In this document: positions 1 through 5,484 of the stretch, piece after piece
Numbering within the stretch: the stretch's first letter is position 1
Layout of the letters: every line of letters starts with the position of its first letter
Source: Caulobacter sp. B11
GTDB taxonomy: Bacteria; Pseudomonadota; Alphaproteobacteria; Caulobacterales; Caulobacteraceae
Length of the DNA stretch: 5,484 bases
NCBI RefSeq assembly: GCF_002737765.1
Contig: NZ_PEGG01000200.1
Span: 1-5,484, forward strand
Reading direction: 5' to 3'
Program-made: the position numbers and the translations under genes
Notes under the pieces: generated by a model
Told to the model about the DNA's origin: nothing
What the model saw: only the letters and a program-made list of their open reading frames with translations
Database searches by the model: none

Positions 1-664
1 CAGGCGCAGGCCGGCCTGATCCTTGTCGAGGATACGCATCACCACCCGCTCGCCCATCCGGGCCGGCAGGGTCGAGACGCGGACATCCAGGCTCTTGCGC
101 CGAGGGCCAGAGAGATCCGCCCATCCTGGGGCAGGCGCTTTTCGGCGATGTCCAGCTTGGCCATGACCTTGACCCGCGAAACCAGCATCGAGGCGATGCG
201 CGGCGACAGGCTGAGAACCTCGCGCAGAACGCCATCGATCCGCAGCCGGACGATAAGCGCCTGCTCGAAGGGCTCGATATGAATGTCGGAGGCGCCAGCC
301 GCACGGCTTCGGCGATCAGGCCGTTGATCAGGCGGATGATCGGCGCGTCGTCCTGCGGATCGAGCAGGTCGGCCGCCGCCGGGGATGTCCTCAAGCAGCA
401 GACCAAGCCCGCCCTGAGGTTGAGGCTGTCGGCGCTGGACGCCGAGGCCAGGCCAGCGCCGGCATAGACCTCCGAAAACTTACGATCGAAGACCGGCGGC
501 GACATGAGCTCGATGGCCAGCGGCAGCCCGAGCGCCCGGCGCACCTCGACCAGGGCAATGGGGTCATAGCCTTCACGGACGCCGACGACCGCCTGCTCGC
601 CCAGGGACAGCAGGACCACGCCGTTACGCTTGGCGAAGCCGTAGGCGAGCATGGGCGCGGTCAT
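1..664 (-). pseudogene. gspE: GspE, type II secretion ATPase, N-terminal part, frameshifted and cut by the window edge
   Basis: GspE is the cytoplasmic hexameric ATPase that drives pseudopilus assembly in type II secretion. The ATG at 664-662 overlaps the gspD stop (ATGA), implying translational coupling. The first ~81 codons read cleanly (starting MTAPMLAYGFAKRNG) and match a GspE N-terminal domain. Family motifs then follow, but in different frames: [11 protein letters not shown] (about 383-416), [18 protein letters not shown] (about 293-350), SDIHIEPFE (about 265-290) with [15 protein letters not shown] further on, and [18 protein letters not shown] (about 40-93). Joining them needs one base added near 416-418, one removed near 381-384, one added near 291-295 and one added near 97-101. 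Walker A and the rest of the ATPase core lie beyond the left edge. The motifs themselves are intact, so sequencing or assembly errors are at least as likely as true gene decay. Identity as GspE is confident; pseudogene status is not. Confidence 0.8.
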
Positions 665-2724
665 TTCTGCCCGGCCGGAGCGGCGGCTGACGGGGCCACG
701 GGAAGGGCCGCGTTCAGATAGTCACGCATGACGGCGTCGAGGGAATTGTCGCCGTCCGGCGTGGTCATGGCCGGCAGGTTGCGCATGTAGTCGTAACGCG
801 GCGCGGTGACGTTGCGGGCGTCCTCGACACTACGAATGATGCGGGGACGGATGAAGACCATCAGGTTTGTCCGGCCACGCTCGCGCGCGGTGCTCCGGAA
901 CAGGGCCCCAAGGCCCGGGACGTCGCCCAGCAGCGGCGTGCGCTGGACCGACATGGTTTCCTGCTGATCGAGCAGGCCGCCCAGGACGACGATGTCGCCG
1001 TCGTCCACCAGGGCCGTCGTCTCGATCTCGCGCTTGTTGATGATCAGCTCGCTGGACCCCACGCTGACCGGTCCTTTGACGCTGGAGACCTCTTGGCGAA
1101 GGAACAGGGTGATGCCGCCGCCGGCGTTGATCTGCGGCTTGACCTCCAGCTGCACCCCGACGTTCTGGCGCTGAATGGTGCGGAAGGGGTTTGAATTGGA
1201 ATCCCCCAGCACCTCACCGGTGGTGATCGGCACTTCCTGGCCGACCAGGATGCGAGCCTCTTCATTGTCCAGCGTCATGATCGACGGCGTCGACAGCAGG
1301 TTCGAGCCGGCGTCCTTCTTCACCGCGTTGATGATCGCGCCGAACAGGGCGTCGCCGCTGCGGCCGACCACGCCGGAGGTCACGCCCGAGGCGGTCAGCA
1401 GTGAACTGATGGCCGCGTCGCGCACCGAGGTCAGGGCGGTGGAGTCGCCGTCCGACGGCTTGCCGCTCGCTCCGGCCGCCACCAGGGGCAGCAGGCTCGG
1501 CGAGGCGTTGGTATAGTTGGTGGCGATGAACGGGATCGTGCCGTTCGAGCCGCCGAGCAGCAGTTGGACGCCGAGTTGCTTGGCGGTGGTGTCGGAAACC
1601 TCGACGACGATGGCCTCGACCAGGACCTGCTCGCGGCGGATGTCCAGCTGGCGGATGACCTCGGCCAGGGTGCGCTGGGTCTCGGGCGGGGCGCTGATGA
1701 TCAGGGCGTTGGCGCCGGGATAGCGCGCGACGCTGGCCTGGGCGCCGCCGGTGGCCGAGGCGGGGGCCGTCGGGTCGGAAGCGGTCGAGGCCGCGCTGCT
1801 CGCGGCGTTGGTCGTCCGGCCCGCGCCGAGCGACCTGGCCGAAACGCCCAGGGACGAGGCCGAGCTCTGGCCGACCAGCTGCTGCAGGACGGGGAGCATC
1901 TGCTCGGCATTGGCATGGCGCAGGAAGACGACCCGCACGTCGTCGCTGGACTCGGCCCGGCGATCCAGGTCGGTGATGATCGGCAACAGGCGCTGGACGG
2001 CGTCGGCGTCGCCGCGCAGCAGGACCGAGTTGCTGCTTTCGACCGCCACCACGGCCACCGCGCCGCGACCACTTTTGCCGTCCGCGCCGGGGGCGGCCAT
2101 GATCTCGTTGATGACCTGTGCGATCTCGCGCGCGGAGCTGTTGGTCAGGGTCACGGTGTGGACGGTCGCGCGGTCTTGATCGACCTGGGCCAGCAGGGCG
2201 CGAATGCGGCGGACATTGTCGGCATAGTCGGCCACCACGATGGCGCCGCCCCGCGGATTGGCCACCACCTGGCCCTGAGGCCCTATCAGCGGCTTGAGCA
2301 TGTCGACGGCGCTGGCCGCGTCGAGGGTTCTCAGGCGGAACACCTCGGTGGCGAACTGCCCCCCGGCCGTGCTGGGCTGGCGGGCGGCGTTCTCGGAAGG
2401 CTCGATACGATAGGCGCCGGCGCCGGCGGGCGTGGCGACGAAATTATTGGCCCTCAGGGTGGCCAGGAACACCTCGAAAAGCTCACGGCGATTGAGCGGA
2501 CCGTTACTGGCGACCGTCACCGTGCCCTTGACGCGCGGGTCGATGATGAAGGTCGTTCCCGTCGACTTGGCGACATCCTGGATGAACACCCGGATGTCGG
2601 CGTCCTGGACGTTCAGCACCTGGGTCTGGGCCCGCGCCGGCGCGGCCGGCAGGACGGCGCCGCCCAAGACCAGCGCCGCGGCGATGGCCAGAACGGAGGT
2701 TCGTGGCGAAGGGGCCTTGATCAT
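661..2724 (-). CDS. gspD: GspD, type II secretion system outer-membrane secretin
   Basis: GspD forms the multimeric outer-membrane channel through which folded exoproteins leave the periplasm. The 687-residue product is a normal length for the family. Residues 1-32 are a Sec signal peptide with a hydrophobic core and an ARA cleavage site before Q33; no lipobox is present and I see no cysteine. The periplasmic domains follow: N0 about 33-108 (VLNVQDADIRVFIQDVAK), N1 about 124-183, N2 about 187-256, N3 about 262-360. N3 is interrupted by a Ser/Ala/Gly/Thr-rich stretch at about 286-331. The secretin core is about 365-632, with LLSTPSIMTLDNEEA (476-490), VPITTG (498-503) and GDVPGLGALFR (600-610). 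The C-terminal tail (633-687) ends Ala/Pro-rich and may act as the S domain. The start ATG overlaps the gspC stop as ATGA, with a GGAA ribosome-binding candidate a few bases upstream, and the stop overlaps the gspE ATG the same way. Type IV pilus PilQ or type III secretins are unlikely given the N0-N3 layout and the neighbours. Confidence 0.97.
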   Translation of the reverse strand: MIKAPSPRTSVLAIAAALVLGGAVLPAAPARAQTQVLNVQDADIRVFIQDVAKSTGTTFIIDPRVKGTVTVASNGPLNRRELFEVFLATLRANNFVATPAGAGAYRIEPSENAARQPSTAGGQFATEVFRLRTLDAASAVDMLKPLIGPQGQVVANPRGGAIVVADYADNVRRIRALLAQVDQDRATVHTVTLTNSSAREIAQVINEIMAAPGADGKSGRGAVAVVAVESSNSVLLRGDADAVQRLLPIITDLDRRAESSDDVRVVFLRHANAEQMLPVLQQLVGQSSASSLGVSARSLGAGRTTNAASSAASTASDPTAPASATGGAQASVARYPGANALIISAPPETQRTLAEVIRQLDIRREQVLVEAIVVEVSDTTAKQLGVQLLLGGSNGTIPFIATNYTNASPSLLPLVAAGASGKPSDGDSTALTSVRDAAISSLLTASGVTSGVVGRSGDALFGAIINAVKKDAGSNLLSTPSIMTLDNEEARILVGQEVPITTGEVLGDSNSNPFRTIQRQNVGVQLEVKPQINAGGGITLFLRQEVSSVKGPVSVGSSELIINKREIETTALVDDGDIVVLGGLLDQQETMSVQRTPLLGDVPGLGALFRSTARERGRTNLMVFIRPRIIRSVEDARNVTAPRYDYMRNLPAMTTPDGDNSLDAVMRDYLNAALPVAPSAAAPAGQK

Positions 2725-3164
2725 TGAATTTCCGGGAACGAGAGGGTGCTGCGCGCGCCGCCGCGCGACAGCTCGACATGGTCTGCGGCGACCGAGGCCA
2801 GAGTCACGCCGTCGGCGATCGTCTCGCCCACGGCGTAGGATTTCTGCACGCCGTCCGAGCCGGCGATGATGGCGGACCCGCCGCCGACGCCGCCCGAGCG
2901 GACGCCGAACAGGCGGAAGGCCTCACCGGTCGCGCCGCTGGGCGAGACGGCTCCGCCGGAGACTCCGAAAGCGTCGAAGCTGGCCAGGATGCCCAGATCG
3001 GCGCGAGGCCTCGATGGCGCGACCGGCGCCGCCACCGGCCCCATCGGCGACGCGACGATCCAGATCAGGCGCGCCGCCTGGGTGGCGATGGCCAGGGCGA
3101 GAAGCACCTCCAGCACCAGAACCATCCTGGCGTTCGGCGCGCGGAAAAGATCTGTGAGATTCAA
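2721..3164 (-). CDS. gspC: GspC, short type II secretion inner-membrane protein with HR domain and no PDZ domain
   Basis: GspC is a bitopic inner-membrane protein whose periplasmic homology region (HR) contacts the N0 domain of GspD and so couples the inner platform to the secretin. From the TTG at 3164 the product is 147 residues: a short cytoplasmic N-terminus with two arginines, a membrane segment at about 14-38 (MVLVLEVLLALAIA), an Ala/Pro linker at about 39-53, and an HR domain at about 83-144 (FRLFGV, QKSYAVGETI, HVELSRGGARSTL). It stops right after HR, so the C-terminal PDZ or coiled-coil part of classic ~270-300-residue GspC proteins is absent. The frame is open back to a GTG at 3263, but that start would sit inside a 12-bp hairpin, would run through the Pho-box-like repeats and would add a cysteine-containing, non-GspC-like tail. 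TTG 3164, with GGCGGGA just upstream, gives a better topology; ATG 3125 is a third option. The stop overlaps gspD by ATGA. Confidence 0.85.
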   Translation of the reverse strand: MNLTDLFRAPNARMVLVLEVLLALAIATQAARLIWIVASPMGPVAAPVAPSRPRADLGILASFDAFGVSGGAVSPSGATGEAFRLFGVRSGGVGGGSAIIAGSDGVQKSYAVGETIADGVTLASVAADHVELSRGGARSTLSFPEIQ

Positions 3165-3223
3165 AGGGTCCCGCCGACTGGTCGCTTCTGACAAAGCGGA
3201 TACCGCGAGGCCGACGCAGATCT

Positions 3224-3252
3224 GCGACAGTTCAGCGACAGTATGATGACAA
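3224..3252 (-). promoter_or_regulatory. Putative PhoB-binding site (Pho box): three 7-bp direct repeats at 11-bp spacing upstream of gspC
   Basis: Read on the minus strand, the region holds TTGTCAT (3252-3246), CTGTCGC (3241-3235) and CTGTCGC (3230-3224), separated by the 4-bp spacers CATA and TGAA. The repeat starts are exactly 11 bp apart. The established PhoB box is two CTGTCAT-like 7-mers separated by 4 bp (11-bp periodicity), so the architecture fits exactly. The first unit matches the consensus 6/7 and the other two 5/7, all keeping TGTC. A much weaker fourth unit (CTGCGTC, 3219-3213) is in phase. The last clear unit lies 60 bp before the preferred gspC start. I do not see a convincing -10 element; GGTATCC about 22 bp downstream is only a weak possibility. 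Function is inferred from sequence alone. Confidence 0.6.
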
Positions 3253-3284
3253 ACGCTCCCCACTCGGATGAATGGGGAGCGTTT
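3251..3284 (-). terminator. Perfect 12-bp stem hairpin between the receptor gene and gspC, probable intrinsic terminator
   Basis: AAACGCTCCCCA at 3251-3262 and its exact reverse complement TGGGGAGCGTTT at 3273-3284 flank a 10-base loop. The GC-rich stem ends in a short T run on either strand: three T on the minus strand after GCG, four on the plus strand. It lies 67 bp after the receptor stop and ends at the first Pho-box-like unit (2-bp overlap). A terminator for the receptor transcript is the simplest reading. The short T tract makes efficiency uncertain. Confidence 0.6.
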
Positions 3285-3316
3285 TACAGGCCGCGATTTG
3301 ACCGTTCAGTCTTCGA

Positions 3317-3346
3317 GAAACGGAGCGGGAAAGCCCCTCCCCGTTC
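3317..3346 (-). terminator. Imperfect hairpin directly after the receptor stop codon
   Basis: Beginning six bases after the TAG stop on the minus strand, GAACGGGGAGGG can pair with CCCGCTCCGTTTC through about 11 pairs with one bulged T, one G-T wobble and one A-G mismatch, around a small GCTTT loop. TTTCTC follows. It may be a weak terminator or a 3'-end stabilising structure for the receptor mRNA, acting with the stronger hairpin downstream. It could also be a chance structure in GC-rich sequence. Confidence 0.3.
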
Positions 3347-3351
3347 AGGCC

Positions 3352-5484
3352 CTAGAATTTGGCCTGGGCCGAGAGCGAGAAGACCCGGCCGGTTCGATAG
3401 GTGTTGATATCAATCCGGTTGCCGGCCGCGGATTGATATTCTTCATGCTCCTGTCCCGTAAGGTTTCGGGCTTCAAACTTAAGTTCGATTTCACGCCCCA
3501 ACATCTCGATTCCTTGGCGAGCGACAAAGTCAATCGTGACACCAGGGTATTCAAAGGCGTCGGGCTGGCCGCTGTTCACCAGGCCACGGCTGGTAACCCG
3601 CTTACTGGCATAGTTGATCAGCAGGGTCTGCTGCGACAAGCGATCGGTGTCTTCGAGACCAAACTGAACGTTAGCCACATGATCGGATTGCCCAGTCAAT
3701 GGGGCCCCATCGCGGAAGTAGTCCGTCGCGATCGTCGAACTCGCCGAGAACGCAGAGACAGTGTCGGTTGCCGATAGCTTTAGTTTCGACTTGGAATAGG
3801 TATAGTTCGCAATCGCTACAAAGCGCCTATTGGCCCAGAAATCGGCCTTCCAATCGGACAGGTCGAAGTATTTTTGAACTTCAAACTCGGCTCCGTAGAG
3901 GTCCGCCTTGGGGGCATTGGCGAAGCTGGTCGTAAAGTCATCGCCCGAGACATAGGTCTCGATGGGATTTTTGATCTGCTTGTAAAATCCAGAAACAGTG
4001 AAACGCTGTTCACGATCAAAGAACCATTCGTAACGCGCTTCTGCATTGGTCAACTCGCTGTCGACCAGAAGTGGATTACCGCGATAGTTACGGTTGCTCT
4101 CGGGATCGAAGTAGAACTGATATATCAGTTCACGGAACTGGGGCCGAGCAATGGTCTTGGACGCGCTCGCGCGCACTTGCATCTCTGGATTAAGATGCCA
4201 GGTCAATGTCGCTGACGGCAAGACATAGTTTTCGTCAAGCTTCGTCGCGGCAAGCGACGCACCAGGCGTATTAAAGATCTGTAGCGGTGAAACTTCTTGT
4301 TTTGCCGTTTCGTATCGAACGCCCGCATCATATTCAAAAACGTCAAAAAGTGACCCGTTGACCTTCGCATAGGCAGCGTGGTTCAGCAAAGTCGCCCGGA
4401 AGGCGGGGTTTCCTTCGTTAGTTTCCACCAGGGCGATATCAAAGTTGCTGATGACTTCTGGAGCCAGGAGCAGATCGGGCCGCAACATGTCGACCCCACG
4501 GGGGAAGGAGCTTGGCGCCTGAAACTGGAAGTCCCGGCGAGAACTCGTGCGCCGTGTGGAGAGGTAGGCGTATCCGACGGTAGCCGAATAGCCAGGCGCA
4601 AACTTATAGGTCGTATCTAGGCCGCCAGAGAAAAGATCCTCGTTAAGCTTTGAGTAACTAACTGTAGCATTTCCTCCATTGCCGTTATTCAGGCGGTTAG
4701 CGTAGTATTTGCCATACGGATCTGCAGCAGCATTAGTTTTGACATACTCAAAATTGAGTTCAGCCGGCGCTTCGCGCTTTGTATTGGCGAAGCTAGCGCG
4801 GACGTCGACATTGATTTTGTCCGTCGGTTTGAATTCACCGACAAACTGCGTATTCGCGAGCTGACGTTCGTACCAGGCGGTGTCTTGGTCCATGTAGCTG
4901 ACATTGGTGCCCTTACGATTCCCGACCCCAAGGCGCGCATTCTTGATCGTGTCGTGGACGTAGAGATTGGTCCAGCGGATCGTGTTGTCACCAAAGCCCA
5001 GCGATGTTCCGACCAGGCCGTTCAGCACAACGCGATTATCGGTCGACACGCGACGGAAGTCGGATTCCTTATCCGCCAGATCAGACTGCAATGAACTCTG
5101 ATTGAGGGCGCTTCGCGACGACCATTTGTTGCTGTAGCCCACCGTGGCGATCAGGCCGAGATCAACCGAGTCCAGGTCGAAGGGCCTGCCCGCCGTCATG
5201 TCGACGGAGAAGTTAGCCGGCAAGTGGTTCCAGGTCTGCAGAACGGCATTGCGGCCCGTCACCAGTTGGCTGGCGATAGGCGCGGTGTCGACCTGACCGG
5301 AACTAATGCGTTTACCGCTGGCGAGGAACGCGCCCAAGGCGGACGGCGTGTCACGGTTGCCGTTGTCGAACCCGCTCCAGTCGGTCTTGCTGCCGTAGTA
5401 GGAGTAGCCGAGTTGATTAGTGGTCTCGGAGTCAGCCGAAACCGACCCACCAAAGCTGAAGAAGGCTTCCTTCGGAATGGACTT
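3352..5484 (-). CDS. TonB-dependent outer-membrane receptor, C-terminal 710 residues (N-terminus beyond the window edge)
   Basis: TonB-dependent receptors are 22-stranded outer-membrane barrels that import scarce ligands (iron chelates, cobalamin, sugars, other nutrients) using TonB-ExbBD energy. The frame is open to the right edge, so signal peptide, TonB box and most or all of the plug are unseen. Visible barrel features, numbered from the edge, are alternating aromatic/polar strands throughout, a DWSGFDNGNRDTP-type segment (35-47), LPSATLTW (422-429), RASASKTIARPQFRELI (438-454), GNPLL (469-473), YGAEFEVQKYF (530-540) and a C-terminal strand ending QAKF, the terminal aromatic expected for BAM-dependent insertion. 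These fit the Caulobacter/Xanthomonas class of receptors. The substrate cannot be read from this part. A TTG at 5337 is in frame but is internal, because barrel sequence continues upstream of it. GC is markedly lower in the middle of the gene than in the gsp genes. The adjacent T2SS operon is on the same strand, but hairpins and a putative promoter separate them. Confidence 0.93.
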   Translation of the reverse strand, partial: KSIPKEAFFSFGGSVSADSETTNQLGYSYYGSKTDWSGFDNGNRDTPSALGAFLASGKRISSGQVDTAPIASQLVTGRNAVLQTWNHLPANFSVDMTAGRPFDLDSVDLGLIATVGYSNKWSSRSALNQSSLQSDLADKESDFRRVSTDNRVVLNGLVGTSLGFGDNTIRWTNLYVHDTIKNARLGVGNRKGTNVSYMDQDTAWYERQLANTQFVGEFKPTDKINVDVRASFANTKREAPAELNFEYVKTNAAADPYGKYYANRLNNGNGGNATVSYSKLNEDLFSGGLDTTYKFAPGYSATVGYAYLSTRRTSSRRDFQFQAPSSFPRGVDMLRPDLLLAPEVISNFDIALVETNEGNPAFRATLLNHAAYAKVNGSLFDVFEYDAGVRYETAKQEVSPLQIFNTPGASLAATKLDENYVLPSATLTWHLNPEMQVRASASKTIARPQFRELIYQFYFDPESNRNYRGNPLLVDSELTNAEARYEWFFDREQRFTVSGFYKQIKNPIETYVSGDDFTTSFANAPKADLYGAEFEVQKYFDLSDWKADFWANRRFVAIANYTYSKSKLKLSATDTVSAFSASSTIATDYFRDGAPLTGQSDHVANVQFGLEDTDRLSQQTLLINYASKRVTSRGLVNSGQPDAFEYPGVTIDFVARQGIEMLGREIELKFEARNLTGQEHEEYQSAAGNRIDINTYRTGRVFSLSAQAKF

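Noticed and set aside
2408..2430. Short tandem GGCGCC/GCCGGC-like run
   Set aside because: It encodes an Ala-Gly-Ala stretch of GspD (about residues 99-104) and is explained by high-GC codon use.
1564..2727. Long open frame (387 codons) on the plus strand antisense to gspD
   Set aside because: It mirrors the gspD codons in high-GC DNA. Its Gly/Asp/Ala/Arg/His-rich product resembles no family I know, while gspD on the other strand is unmistakable.
3188..3200. TTGTCA resembling a -35 element upstream of gspC
   Set aside because: No acceptable -10 at 16-18 bp, and the match alone is expected by chance.
3165..3263. N-terminal extension of gspC to GTG 3263
   Set aside because: No ribosome-binding site, the start lies within the hairpin, and the added residues do not look like a GspC N-terminus. 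TTG 3164 is preferred, though not proven.
3302..3348. 8-bp direct repeat CCGTTCAG at 3302-3309 and 3341-3348
   Set aside because: Short, 39 bp apart, no accompanying mobile-element structure; probably chance or partly explained by the hairpin arm.
3268..3777. Plus-strand open frame of 169 codons covering the receptor's C-terminal region and the intergenic gap
   Set aside because: It starts inside the hairpin loop, is antisense to conserved barrel sequence and shows no recognisable domain.
3352..5337. Receptor gene beginning at the in-frame TTG 5337
   Set aside because: The same frame continues without a stop to the window edge with typical receptor barrel sequence, so this TTG is an internal leucine codon.

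Overview
The window reads as part of a GC-rich alphaproteobacterial chromosome, most likely from Caulobacterales (Caulobacter, Phenylobacterium or Brevundimonas type). This is inferred from three things: the high GC of the secretion genes, a large TonB-dependent receptor of the Caulobacter/Xanthomonas style, and a C-D-E type II secretion order with a short GspC. No database search was possible, so the taxon is a reasoned guess.

All recognisable genes lie on the minus strand, so the biological reading order runs from the right edge to the left. At 3352-5484 is the C-terminal 710 residues of a TonB-dependent outer-membrane receptor whose N-terminus lies beyond the right edge. Next comes a compact intergenic region (3165-3351). 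It holds an imperfect hairpin just after the receptor stop, a perfect 12-bp stem hairpin (3251-3284), and then three 7-bp direct repeats at exact 11-bp spacing (3224-3252) that look like a PhoB binding site (Pho box). After that come gspC (short inner-membrane clamp protein), gspD (outer-membrane secretin) and the start of gspE (assembly ATPase). They are joined by two ATGA four-base overlaps, so this is one translationally coupled operon that runs off the left edge.

The three gsp genes encode the beginning of a type II secretion system. GspD forms the outer-membrane channel, GspC links it to the inner-membrane platform, and GspE powers the pseudopilus. The Pho-box-like repeats in front of gspC suggest that the secretion operon has its own promoter, induced when phosphate is scarce. 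This would fit the known use of type II secretion by Caulobacter to export a phosphatase-like lipoprotein (ElpS) during phosphate starvation. It is the most interesting observation here.

Two anomalies deserve attention. The gspE portion needs four single-base indels corrected between about 94 and 418 to restore a conserved GspE sequence, so it is either a local sequencing/assembly problem or a decaying gene. The receptor gene has a central stretch of much lower GC than its own ends and than the gsp genes. I see no RNA genes, insertion sequences, CRISPR arrays or other mobile elements. I found no wholly new system: this is a recognisable T2SS locus with a probable, possibly unreported, phosphate control site.
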